A stretch of 21,408 bases of DNA from assembly GCA_037444705.1 (NCBI GenBank), contig JBBILY010000034.1:1-21408 (forward strand), read 5' to 3'. Below are positions 8,297 through 16,535 of this stretch, one piece after another. A program made the position numbers and the translations under genes. The number at the start of each line of letters is the position of its first letter. The stretch's first letter is position 1. Below the pieces are notes generated by a model. The model saw only the letters and a list, made by a program, of their open reading frames with translations. It was not told the DNA's origin and searched no databases. This stretch comes from DATCYX01 sp037444705. GTDB lineage: Bacteria > Chloroflexota > Anaerolineae > Anaerolineales > UBA4823.

Positions 8297-8330
8297 CAAA
8301 CCCGTCTATCACTGAAGCAAGGAGGATGAA

Positions 8331-9500
8331 ATGACCCAATACGGCATGTTTGAACTCACATCTGAGCATGAGTTAATCCGTCAAACCGCCCGCGACTTCG
8401 CCCAGAGAGAAATTGCCCCTGTTGCCGCCCACTATGACGAAACGGGGGAATTTCCTTATGAGACCATTATGAAGATGGGCGAGATGGGGTTCATGGGCAT
8501 TGAGGCGCCCGAAGAGTATGGCGGCGCTGGTCTGGATACGCTCTCTTATGTGTTGGCGTTGGAAGAAATCTGCAAAGTGGACGCCGCCCATGGCACGATC
8601 ATGTCCGTAAACAATTCCCTCTTCTGTCATGGTTTGGTCAAATTCGGCACTGAAGCCCAAAAGCAGAAATACCTGAGAGCCGTGGCTTCAGGCAAAGCCA
8701 TTGGGGCTTATTCCCTGACCGAACCCATGTCTGGTTCAGATGCAGGCAACATGCGCAGCCGCGCTGTGCACGATGGGGATAGTTACATTTTAAATGGACG
8801 CAAATCTTGGGTCACCAGCGGTCCCGTGGCTGACTATATCGTCGTCTTCTTAATGACCGAGCCAGAGAAGAAGCATCGCGGCATCACCGCCTTCATTGTG
8901 GAGACGGATAAACCCGGCTTTGTGCGCGGCAAAACCGAACCCAAACTGGGTATTCGCGCTTCAGCCACCTGCGAGATTGTCTTCGAAGACTACCGCGTGC
9001 CCATAGAAAACCGCCTGGGTGAAGAGGGGGAGGGTTTCAAGATCGCCATGACGGTGCTAGATGCAGGGCGCATTGGCATTGCCGCCCAAGCGTTGGGCAT
9101 CGCCGAGGCAGCCTACGAAGCCAGCCTGGCTTACGCCAGGGAGCGGGAAGCCTTCGGCCATAAGATTGGTGAATTTCAAGGCATCTCTTTCAAGTTGGCC
9201 GATATGAAGACACGCATCGAGGCCTCGCGCTTGCTCACCTACCATGCTGCCATGGCTAAGGAGCGGGCAAAGACCACTGGCGAACGCTACACCCTGGAAG
9301 CCTCTATGGCGAAACTCTTCTCTTCCGAGACGGCCATGTTCGTCGCTCATGCCGCTGTTCAAATCCACGGCGGTATAGGTTATAGCAAAGAGTTTCCCGT
9401 CGAACGCTATTTCCGCGATGCCAAGATCACCGAAATCTACGAAGGCACGAGCGAAATTCAACGCCTGGTCATCGCCCGCATGGAGACCGGATTGAGATAG
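8331..9500 (+). CDS. Acyl-CoA dehydrogenase (short/medium-chain type)
   Basis: This 389-residue FAD enzyme oxidises acyl-CoA to trans-2-enoyl-CoA, the first step of beta-oxidation or of branched-chain acyl-CoA breakdown, passing electrons to ETF. Both family signatures are present: GAYSLTEPMSGSD at 125-137 and HGGIGYSKEFPVERYFRDAK at 346-365. The catalytic base is probably Glu371 in ITEIYEGTSEIQR, the position used by short- and medium-chain (butyryl-CoA type) enzymes rather than the isovaleryl or long-chain position. The length is typical and nothing is broken. The start is well supported by GGAGG with five-base spacing, and the extended -10 promoter lies 35 bases upstream. Only seven bases separate its stop from the giant membrane protein gene, so the two are probably cotranscribed. 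The chain-length preference cannot be settled by eye. Confidence 0.94.
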   Translation: MTQYGMFELTSEHELIRQTARDFAQREIAPVAAHYDETGEFPYETIMKMGEMGFMGIEAPEEYGGAGLDTLSYVLALEEICKVDAAHGTIMSVNNSLFCHGLVKFGTEAQKQKYLRAVASGKAIGAYSLTEPMSGSDAGNMRSRAVHDGDSYILNGRKSWVTSGPVADYIVVFLMTEPEKKHRGITAFIVETDKPGFVRGKTEPKLGIRASATCEIVFEDYRVPIENRLGEEGEGFKIAMTVLDAGRIGIAAQALGIAEAAYEASLAYAREREAFGHKIGEFQGISFKLADMKTRIEASRLLTYHAAMAKERAKTTGERYTLEASMAKLFSSETAMFVAHAAVQIHGGIGYSKEFPVERYFRDAKITEIYEGTSEIQRLVIARMETGLR

Positions 9501-9507
9501 AAGGATA

Positions 9508-12500
9508 ATGAGCAGGGGCGAACAGGCGCTCACTTTACTCCTCATCTTCCTGATGGCCGCCTGGCTGGATGTAGCCCTATTATTTTGGGCGCGCCGGGGT
9601 TTACGCCAGCATGGGATCACCGACAAATGCCCAACGGATGGCGTTTACATCTTCGGTATCTATTCTCCCTTGCTCACCTGGTTGAAATATTGCCGCCGAC
9701 GGCGCAAAGCCTTACCTAACTCAAGTCCTCCACCCCCCTCAAAAAGTAATTCCCACCCCCCAATTTCCCAGGATAACCCTGCCCCAACCGCGAGCCTGGA
9801 AGGTCGCAACCCGCTGGACACAAGCCTCACCTCAAAGGACGCACTCACCCAGGGGATACAGCCAATATATCCTGAAAAGCCTGCGAATCTGGCGCGGCTT
9901 GCCAGCCGTACGAACTGGCTGGAGTTTGGCAGCCTCCTGTTAATGGTCACCCTTTTCTGTTGGGGGATATTAGACCTGGGCCAGCCCACCCGCCTACCAG
10001 GCAACGAAAGCGAGATTTTCCAAGCCCTGGACTGGGCGTTGGTCAACTCTCTACGCCAATATCATCGCTTTCCCCTTTGGAACCCTTACCTGAGCAGCGG
10101 CTTGCCTTACGTGGCTGACCCTATGCTGCACGCGTATAATCCTCTAGTCAGCTTACCTGTGTTGCTTTTTGGCGTTCAGGATGGTTTTAAACTGGCAATC
10201 TATCTCAGTTTCCTCGTGGCTGCTCTGGGAATGCGCCAATTGGGGGTCACCCTGGGGCTCAGCCTTCCAGCGCGGTTGTGGGCTTCCCTGCTCTACACCT
10301 TCGCCGGACAGCCCGTGGCGCGCTTCTTCCAGGGTCAATATCTGTTCATCTTCGGTTTCGCCTGGATCCCCTGGGCAGTGATGGGCTTAGTTGGATTGGT
10401 CAGCACGGGACGGCGGCTGTATGCAGGATTGACGGCGCTGGCGTTGGGGCTGCTCTTCTTTTCGGGCAATGGATATTACGCTTTTTACATGCTGCTTTTG
10501 ATCGCTTTATTTGCATTGGTAATGGGAGTGCGTCTGCACCTGTGCAAGCCGTTCTTCGGCTTCAATCTTAAATGGATATTATCCCTGACTGCCGTGGGTG
10601 TGCTGGCCCTGGGGGTCATCGCTGTGCAACTCCTACCCCTGGCGCAATTATGGCCGCGGTTGAGCAAAACCACCGAGGTGGTCGGCATGCACACCCTGCG
10701 CCAGATCTGGCTGGATTACACCTCGAAGGACACTTACCGCGAAGATGCCTATGCCCGTCTGCCCGCACGGGAAGAGTTCTATGCCTACATCGGTATAGGG
10801 CCTTTCCTGGCGCTGTTGCTGCTCCCCCTGGCAGTATGGCAAAGAGATCGCAAAGTCGTCCTGTTCCTAGCTCTGCTCCTGCTGATGGTGATCGTGTGGG
10901 TTGATCAGGACCTGACACCCTGGTTTTACAACCTGTTCAGGCATAGCCGCGTTCTTGTGCAGTTCCGCCATCTATTGCGCATCTTGATTTATGGCAGTTT
11001 CGCGATTATCCTCCTGGGGGCACTAGGGATAGATAGCGCCTGGAAATTGTTGGGCCACCTCAAGCATAAAGCCTATCTTCACTCTCACTCCAGTCTCTTC
11101 CATTCATTGGCCAATTTAGGTCTGGCAGCCCTGGGAATATTAATGCTCAGCGGGGTTGCCGATGTGTATTTCACCCACTCCCCCTATGTTCAGACCCAAG
11201 AAGCCAATCAAGCCCCATATGTGGTCATGCGTTGGCTGCGCCAATACGACCTCACGGATTACTACGTACGCCTCAACCCCAACAATCTCTGGCAGGACGC
11301 AGTCGTCTCGGCCGGGTTGCGCTTCCTGGAGCCCTGGTACCACTTCGGCAGCATTCGCTCTTTGAAAACAGCCATTAACCGACGCCCATTGGAAGCCAGA
11401 CCAAATTATGTCATTCAGCCCTCCCAGGATCCACCCCCTTCTCCTGAAGCCCACCTCATCCAGCAAATGGAAGGCTACAGCGTATATCATTTGCCTGATA
11501 GTCTGCCTTATGCTTTCAGCGTAAAAAAGGAGAGCCTGCAGGCCTCTCAACAACCCTTAACTCCCCAGGAAGTAACCCCGCTGGCTTCGTTCTCCTCTAG
11601 CCCCAACAGCGTAGAAGTCATCGCCAATGGCTCTGAAGATGAAGTCCTGGTGATCCTGACCAGCCATTACCCCGGCTGGCGGGTTTATGTGGATGGTCAT
11701 CGCTTCCCGCTGCTCAACGTCGGTGGCTATCTGGCGGTCGTGCTCTTGCCAGGTGTACATCAATACCACTTTGCCTTTAAACCTATCACCTTCTATCTGG
11801 GCTTAATCCTCAGCCTGATGAGCACCGCCATAGCCCTCTTCCTGATCATCGGCGATATGCACCATGACTGGCGCGCTGTGTGGACCTGGATGCTGGCTAC
11901 GCCTGAGCGCCTGAAAGGCACATGGCTCAGGCTTAAACAGAAACTCTTTGAAGACCGCCTGACAACTGAAGCCATTTATCGCCAGGGTCACTTCTATCCC
12001 ACTCAACCCATGCCCTTCTCAGACGGCGAACGCCTCACGCTGTCCATCGAAAGGGAGATATCTCCTGTTCCACCCTTACGGCGTTGGATATGGGTTACAG
12101 CCGACTTACTCGGCGCTCTGGCACATAAGTTTTCATTGGAGATGATGCTCTTCGTCTCTGGTCTGGGGATTTACGCCTTCAGCCGTCTGTGGAAACTGGA
12201 GAGTTTCCCTATCTACTTCTTCGGAGATGAGGCGGTCCAAACCCTGTTTGCCGAAGATTTGATCGCCCGCCATTTTCGCGGCGTGGATGGGACACTCTTT
12301 CCCATCTACGTCGAAGCCGCCGGCAATCGCTGGACGCCGCTCCTGTCCATGTACTTCCATGCCTTAAGCCTGACCCTGTTCGGCAAGTCCATCTTCGTCA
12401 GCCGCGCCACTTCAGCATTGGTCAGTCTGTTAGGCGCAGCCGCGGTGGGATTAATCCTGCAAAAAGCCTTCAACGTGCGCTACTGGTGGGCCGGTGTCCT

Positions 12501-14145
12501 CCTGGTCTCCTTGACCCCGGCCTGGTTCTTGCACTCGCGCACCGCTTTCGAAACAGTCATGACTACGGCTTTTTACGCCTGCTTCTTGCTGAGTTATTTG
12601 CTCTATCGCACACGCTCACCGCGCTATGTGTACCCCACAGTGGTATTCGCCGCGGCTACCTTCTACTCTTACTCTAACGCCCAAGCCATCATCGTTAGCG
12701 CGGCGTTTTTCCTTCTGCTCTCCGACCTGCGCTATCACTGGCAACAACGCCGCATCCTTCTCCGAGGTTTGGCGCTAGCGCTCATTCTGGCTCTGCCACT
12801 GATCGAGTTTCGCCTGAGCCATCCCCAGGCCATGACAGAACATTTACGCGTCGTGGGCTCCTACTGGTTTGAATCCCTGCCCCTGCCCCAAAAACTGCTT
12901 CAATTTTTACAGAGATACCTCTATGGCCTCAGCCCGCAATACTGGTTCATTCCCAACACGCATGATCTACCTCGCCACCGCATGGCTGGTCTTGGGCAGA
13001 TGCACACTGCCACCCTGCCTTTGGTGCTTATTGGCCTGATCCTGTGCTTGAAGAACTGGCGCTCTTCTGCCCATAGAGCCGTCCTTTTCGCCGCCCTGGC
13101 TACGCCGGTAGGTGCCTCTCTGGTGGACATTGGCATTGCGCGTGTGCTCTCTTTCATCATCCCGGCCAATATCCTGGCAACCTTAGGGCTGGATTGGATC
13201 CTGGGAAAGGTCAACCAACGCCTCTCGTACCGATTGACCACCTCTCTTCTATTCTTAGGCCTGGCCTGGGCCAACTTTGCCCTGTTGCGCACCGCCCTGG
13301 TGGAAGGTCCACTTTGGTTCCGCGACTATGGTTTGTACGGTATGCAATATGGCGCCCGTCAACTCTTTGAGCAAGCCATCCCTGAGATGCTCCAGAATGA
13401 ACCCCAGGCGCAAATTCTGGTCACCTCTACCTGGGCAAATGGTGCGGACAATTTCTTGCGCTTCTTCCTGGACGAAGGGGAACGCCAACGCGTGCGCATG
13501 GATAGCATTGAGGCCTATCTATTTAAAAAATTGCCCCTTAACCGCGAGATGATCTTTGTCATGACAGCGGCCGAATATCAGAAAGCAATCGCCAGCCCGA
13601 AGTTTGCTTCGGTGCAGGTGGAAAAGATCATCCCTTATCCGGATGGAAGTCCAGGCTTTTATTTCGCCCGCCTGGAATATTCAGCCCAGGCCGACGCCAT
13701 CTTCGCGGTTGAGCAAGAGGCGCGCCGTCAACTGGTGAGCGCTACCATCCTATTGGATGGACAAGCGGTACAGATTCGCTATTCTCAAATTGACATGGGC
13801 GCGCCGCAACTCATGTTCGACAACGATCACTACACGTTGATGCGCGGCTTGGAAGCCAATCCATTTATTCTGGAATTCTATTTCCCCCAGCCTCGCCCCA
13901 TCCATGGCCTCAGCGCTGATTTCGGCCGGGTGAACATTACCCTGACCGCCAAACTCTACCCCAGTCCATCCGCCGAGCCGCTAATCTCCAACGCAACTTT
14001 CTTGAACGCCAGCGGCAATCCTCAAGTCGAGATGCATTTTCCAAACGCCCCTGAGCAGGTGGTGAAACTGCACCTGGAGATCCTCAACATTCAGAGCGGT
14101 GAGACAGCCAATATCCACATCCGCGAATTGCATTTTCTGCCATGA
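9508..14145 (+). CDS. Giant membrane protein fusing a YfhO-like and a GT39/PMT-like GT-C module
   Basis: This 1545-residue polytopic protein seems to hold two GT-C-type modules. Residues 1-30 form a lone N-terminal helix, followed by a basic stretch (YCRRRRK) and a Pro/Ser-rich linker (about 70-130). Module 1 (about 138-785) resembles YfhO: after the first helix an acidic loop PGNESEIFQALD (164-175), then FPLWNPYLSSGLPY (188-201), many helices, and the YfhO-type ending YPGWRVYVDG...LPGVHQYHFAF (721-757) before a last helix. Module 2 (about 875-1260) resembles the GT39/ArnT/PMT family, with FGDEAVQTLFAEDLI (905-919) carrying the usual Asp-Glu pair in the first outer loop. A soluble, beta-rich C-terminus (about 1290-1545) follows. 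Such enzymes move sugars from polyprenyl-phosphate carriers to acceptors outside the membrane. AAGGA lies only two bases before the ATG. The last four bases (ATGA) overlap the next gene. The substrate is unknown. Confidence 0.85.
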   Translation: MSRGEQALTLLLIFLMAAWLDVALLFWARRGLRQHGITDKCPTDGVYIFGIYSPLLTWLKYCRRRRKALPNSSPPPPSKSNSHPPISQDNPAPTASLEGRNPLDTSLTSKDALTQGIQPIYPEKPANLARLASRTNWLEFGSLLLMVTLFCWGILDLGQPTRLPGNESEIFQALDWALVNSLRQYHRFPLWNPYLSSGLPYVADPMLHAYNPLVSLPVLLFGVQDGFKLAIYLSFLVAALGMRQLGVTLGLSLPARLWASLLYTFAGQPVARFFQGQYLFIFGFAWIPWAVMGLVGLVSTGRRLYAGLTALALGLLFFSGNGYYAFYMLLLIALFALVMGVRLHLCKPFFGFNLKWILSLTAVGVLALGVIAVQLLPLAQLWPRLSKTTEVVGMHTLRQIWLDYTSKDTYREDAYARLPAREEFYAYIGIGPFLALLLLPLAVWQRDRKVVLFLALLLLMVIVWVDQDLTPWFYNLFRHSRVLVQFRHLLRILIYGSFAIILLGALGIDSAWKLLGHLKHKAYLHSHSSLFHSLANLGLAALGILMLSGVADVYFTHSPYVQTQEANQAPYVVMRWLRQYDLTDYYVRLNPNNLWQDAVVSAGLRFLEPWYHFGSIRSLKTAINRRPLEARPNYVIQPSQDPPPSPEAHLIQQMEGYSVYHLPDSLPYAFSVKKESLQASQQPLTPQEVTPLASFSSSPNSVEVIANGSEDEVLVILTSHYPGWRVYVDGHRFPLLNVGGYLAVVLLPGVHQYHFAFKPITFYLGLILSLMSTAIALFLIIGDMHHDWRAVWTWMLATPERLKGTWLRLKQKLFEDRLTTEAIYRQGHFYPTQPMPFSDGERLTLSIEREISPVPPLRRWIWVTADLLGALAHKFSLEMMLFVSGLGIYAFSRLWKLESFPIYFFGDEAVQTLFAEDLIARHFRGVDGTLFPIYVEAAGNRWTPLLSMYFHALSLTLFGKSIFVSRATSALVSLLGAAAVGLILQKAFNVRYWWAGVLLVSLTPAWFLHSRTAFETVMTTAFYACFLLSYLLYRTRSPRYVYPTVVFAAATFYSYSNAQAIIVSAAFFLLLSDLRYHWQQRRILLRGLALALILALPLIEFRLSHPQAMTEHLRVVGSYWFESLPLPQKLLQFLQRYLYGLSPQYWFIPNTHDLPRHRMAGLGQMHTATLPLVLIGLILCLKNWRSSAHRAVLFAALATPVGASLVDIGIARVLSFIIPANILATLGLDWILGKVNQRLSYRLTTSLLFLGLAWANFALLRTALVEGPLWFRDYGLYGMQYGARQLFEQAIPEMLQNEPQAQILVTSTWANGADNFLRFFLDEGERQRVRMDSIEAYLFKKLPLNREMIFVMTAAEYQKAIASPKFASVQVEKIIPYPDGSPGFYFARLEYSAQADAIFAVEQEARRQLVSATILLDGQAVQIRYSQIDMGAPQLMFDNDHYTLMRGLEANPFILEFYFPQPRPIHGLSADFGRVNITLTAKLYPSPSAEPLISNATFLNASGNPQVEMHFPNAPEQVVKLHLEILNIQSGETANIHIRELHFLP

Positions 14146-14882
14146 ATCCCTTCCTGACGATTTTCATCCCCGCATACAATGAAGAGGGCAATCTGGAAGG
14201 TTGCGTCAACACCCTAATCGCCAGAATGGAAGAACTGGGGGTCTCGTGTGAGGTGCTGATTGTCAACGACGGCAGTAATGATGGCACCGCCCGCATCGCC
14301 GAATCCCTGGCCGCCTCCTACGCCAGGGTAAGGGTCATTCACCACCCACAAAATCGTGGCATGGGCGGGGCTTTCAAAACCGCCCTTCTCCATGCGCAAG
14401 GGGAATGGATGATCCTCATTCCGGCAGACATGGCCATTCAACCTCAGGATTTATCCCGCTATATTGAGGCCGCTCCCCAGGCGGATATCGTCGTGGGTCA
14501 TTGTTCCACCCGCCAGGATTACACACCTTTCCGCCGTCTGATCTCATGGGCCAATAGAAGCCTCATCCGTACCTTATTCGGCATGAAATTACGCCAGTTT
14601 CAGTACATCAGCCTGTACCGCGTAGACGTCCTGCGCTCAATTCAGATCGAATATTGGCGCAGCGCCTTCTTCCTGGCTGAAGTTCTCATCAAAGCCAGGG
14701 ATCAGGGACGCAAGCTGGTCGAGGTAGAAGTGCGTTACCTCCCCCGCAGCCGTGGCAAGCCCAGCGGTGCCAGAATCGGCTTGATCATACGCACCGTTAG
14801 AGATATATTTGACTATTGGCTGCGCTGGCAATGGCACAGGTTGGCAGCCTTGCTCGACCCTTCGTTTTATCCCCATGGGTAA
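14142..14882 (+). CDS. GT2 glycosyltransferase, polyprenyl-phosphate sugar synthase-like
   Basis: This 246-residue family 2 glycosyltransferase resembles dolichyl/polyprenyl-phosphate mannose or glucose synthases, which move a sugar from a nucleotide donor to a lipid phosphate on the inner face of the membrane. Seen: the N-terminal FIPAYNEEGNLEG (8-20), VNDGSNDGT (41-49) and the NRGMGGAFKTAL loop (71-82). The usual DxD reads PADMA at 94-98, so only the last Asp (Asp96) of the motif is kept. The R-S-R-G-K-P-S element at 202-208 is typical of the C-terminal part of the family. No transmembrane helices are evident. The start ATG shares ATGA with the stop of the double GT-C protein, indicating coupled translation and suggesting that this enzyme supplies the lipid-linked sugar that the GT-C protein uses. 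The sugar is not known. Confidence 0.9.
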   Translation: MNPFLTIFIPAYNEEGNLEGCVNTLIARMEELGVSCEVLIVNDGSNDGTARIAESLAASYARVRVIHHPQNRGMGGAFKTALLHAQGEWMILIPADMAIQPQDLSRYIEAAPQADIVVGHCSTRQDYTPFRRLISWANRSLIRTLFGMKLRQFQYISLYRVDVLRSIQIEYWRSAFFLAEVLIKARDQGRKLVEVEVRYLPRSRGKPSGARIGLIIRTVRDIFDYWLRWQWHRLAALLDPSFYPHG

Positions 14883-14936
14883 TGAGAAGGAAATCAACCG
14901 CCAGCGAGGTCCACGCTTCATGACACTCACCTAACC

Positions 14937-14943
14937 AAGGAGG
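14937..14943 (+). promoter_or_regulatory. Strong ribosome binding site fixing a TTG start
   Basis: AAGGAGG lies five bases before TTG at 14949-14951. It matches the anti-Shine-Dalgarno sequence perfectly and identifies TTG as the start codon of the MDR reductase, whose protein then begins MKAVLFHTHG as expected for the family. Confidence 0.8.
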
Positions 14944-14948
14944 CCGCT

Positions 14949-15980
14949 TTGAAAGCTGTGCTGTTTCACACCCACGGAAGTCTGGATGTGTTGCAATATA
15001 CAGATTTTCCCACCCCTCGAGCGGAGGCAGGCCAGGTTCTGGTGCGCCTGAAGGCGGCTGCTCTCAACCGCCTGGATGTGTGGGTGCGCAAGGGCTGGCC
15101 AGGGATCAAACTGGAATATCCGCATATCCCAGGCGCTGATGGCGCCGGGGAGGTGGCTGAATTAGGGGAAGGGGTTACCCAATGGAAAGTGGGTGATCGG
15201 GTGGTGATCAACCCCAACCTCAGTTGCGGCCATTGCGAATACTGTATTGCCGGGCAGGATAATCGTTGTGTGAACTGGCAACTTCTGGGAGAAACCGTGC
15301 GTGGTACCTACGCCGAATATGTGGTCGTCCCAGCGGATAATCTCTACCCCTTGCCTGAAGGCTTTGATGATCATCAAGCCGCGGCCGCGGCCCTGGTCTT
15401 TCAAACCGCCTGGCACTCTTTGATCACCCGCGGGGAGTTGCGCGCCGGCGAAAGCGTGCTGATCGTAGGCGCCTCGGGAGGGGTTAACACCGCCAGCATC
15501 CAAATCGCCAAACTGGCCGGAGCCACCGTCTATGTGGTTGGATCAAACCCCCAAAAACTGGCGCTGGCAGAAGCCCTGGGGGCAGATTATTTGATAGACC
15601 GATCAAAGGATGAGAACTGGGCGCGCGCAGTCTATCAACTTACACAAGGGCGGGGCGTGGATGTAATTGTAGACAACGTGGGCACTACCTTTCCCCAGAG
15701 TTTTCGCGCTGCCCGCAAAGGTGGGCGCATTTTGACGGTGGGCAATACCGGCGGCCCCAAATTCGAGATTGACAATCGCTACATCTTCGCCAAGCATCTC
15801 ACCCTGATTGGCTCCACCATGAGCACGCGCAGCGATTTTGCCAGGGTGATGAGCCTGATCGTCGCTGGCAAACTTAGAGCAGTGATTGACCGCACCTACC
15901 CTCTGGCAGAGGCCCGCCAGGCCCAGGAAAGGCTGGAGCGTGGCGAACAACAGGGCAAAATCACCCTCGCCATCGAGTAG
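14949..15980 (+). CDS. Zinc-binding MDR-family oxidoreductase (quinone reductase-like)
   Basis: This 343-residue protein of the medium-chain dehydrogenase/reductase superfamily probably reduces an enone, quinone or enoyl thioester with NADPH. The four structural-zinc cysteines are present in CGHCEYCIAGQDNRC (Cys93, 96, 99, 107). The catalytic-zinc ligands of classical alcohol dehydrogenases are missing: the first Cys position reads ALNRLD, and the GHE motif reads GAD in HIPGADGAGEV. The Rossmann motif is VGASGGVNTASIQIAKLAG (173-191), where the last Gly of the common GGVG is Asn. VVGSNPQKL after the second strand, with Ser and Lys, is consistent with NADPH. It starts at TTG behind a perfect AAGGAGG, 66 bases after the GT2 gene, and its TAG overlaps the GTG of the next gene by one base. 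The substrate is unknown; crotonyl-CoA-reductase-like relatives are one option. Confidence 0.9.
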   Translation: MKAVLFHTHGSLDVLQYTDFPTPRAEAGQVLVRLKAAALNRLDVWVRKGWPGIKLEYPHIPGADGAGEVAELGEGVTQWKVGDRVVINPNLSCGHCEYCIAGQDNRCVNWQLLGETVRGTYAEYVVVPADNLYPLPEGFDDHQAAAAALVFQTAWHSLITRGELRAGESVLIVGASGGVNTASIQIAKLAGATVYVVGSNPQKLALAEALGADYLIDRSKDENWARAVYQLTQGRGVDVIVDNVGTTFPQSFRAARKGGRILTVGNTGGPKFEIDNRYIFAKHLTLIGSTMSTRSDFARVMSLIVAGKLRAVIDRTYPLAEARQAQERLERGEQQGKITLAIE

Positions 15981-16426
15981 TGAGCGCAGGCATCGTGAAA
16001 CTGAAATCGCCAGGGCACAACCTCCACCGACGCCCATCGCGTCCCTTTAGCGTAACCTTATTAGCCTTAGGGGTTTTAATCATTGCTGGTATCCACCTGT
16101 TGCGCTTCAAAGAGGCCATTGCCCAAAGAAATTTCCTTGCAGAGTTAGCCCCTGGCTTCTTTCCATATCTGATCATCAGTGGTCTGGTCTGGGGTGTTCT
16201 CTGGTTACCCTTCGTTTGGGGTCTATGGCTAGGTAAACGCTGGGCCAGACCTGGAACGCTGGTCGCAACTCTTACCTACGGGCTTTATTATTGGTTGGAT
16301 CGTCTGCTCTTCAGGAGAAACACAACATACAACATCCCCTTCTGGCTGGTGATAACGATTATCCTATATCTTATTATTTTCTTGACCTTGACACGCCCAA
16401 AGGCTCGTGATTTCTTTAACAATTGA
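15980..16426 (+). CDS. Small four-helix membrane protein of unknown function
   Basis: I do not recognise this 148-residue protein. A basic N-terminus (KLKSPGHNLHRRPSRP) is followed by four probable membrane helices at about 24-42, 61-84, 93-111 and 120-138, and a short charged C-terminus (RPKARDFFNN). It has no cysteine pair, heme or transporter motif that I can see. It probably starts at GTG (15980-15982), sharing one base with the TAG of the MDR reductase, so its translation is likely coupled; a second GTG at residue 6 is possible and no strong ribosome binding site is seen. Its stop overlaps a perfect TTGACA that probably belongs to the promoter of the carboxylase operon. A role cannot be assigned from the sequence or its position. 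Confidence 0.72.
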   Translation: MSAGIVKLKSPGHNLHRRPSRPFSVTLLALGVLIIAGIHLLRFKEAIAQRNFLAELAPGFFPYLIISGLVWGVLWLPFVWGLWLGKRWARPGTLVATLTYGLYYWLDRLLFRRNTTYNIPFWLVITIILYLIIFLTLTRPKARDFFNN

Positions 16427-16451
16427 CATTTAACCTCGAGGTATATATCTT
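16423..16451 (+). promoter_or_regulatory. Candidate promoter of the acyl-CoA carboxylase operon
   Basis: A perfect -35 TTGACA lies at 16423-16428, overlapping the stop codon of the preceding gene. Seventeen bases downstream is TATCTT (16446-16451), which keeps the important first, second and last bases of the -10 consensus; TATATC (16444-16449, 15-base spacing) is an alternative. The leader to the ATG at 16542 would be about 80-85 bases. Confidence 0.42.
16433..16442. promoter_or_regulatory. Ten-base palindrome between -35 and -10: candidate operator
   Basis: ACCTCGAGGT is a perfect palindrome sitting in the spacer of the candidate carboxylase promoter. A protein bound here would occlude RNA polymerase. 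The symmetry does not extend beyond ten bases. Confidence 0.3.
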
Positions 16452-16531
16452 CTGTAATTGAGACATCTGAAACCGATTTCGCTACCCAACAAACGTGTTT
16501 ATCCTAATTCAAGACCTGAAGATAATCTAGC

Positions 16532-16535
16532 GGAG
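16532..16535 (+). promoter_or_regulatory. Ribosome binding site fixing the carboxyltransferase start
   Basis: GGAG with six-base spacing precedes ATG 16542-16544. The frame is open to a TTG at 16458, which has no ribosome binding site and would add 28 residues not expected in the family; an ATG at 16537 is out of frame. Confidence 0.7.

Noticed and set aside
8171..8330. Small RNA, tRNA or riboswitch in the largest intergenic gap
   Set aside because: No cloverleaf, no conserved riboswitch core and no terminator hairpin could be seen; the region is explained by two promoters.
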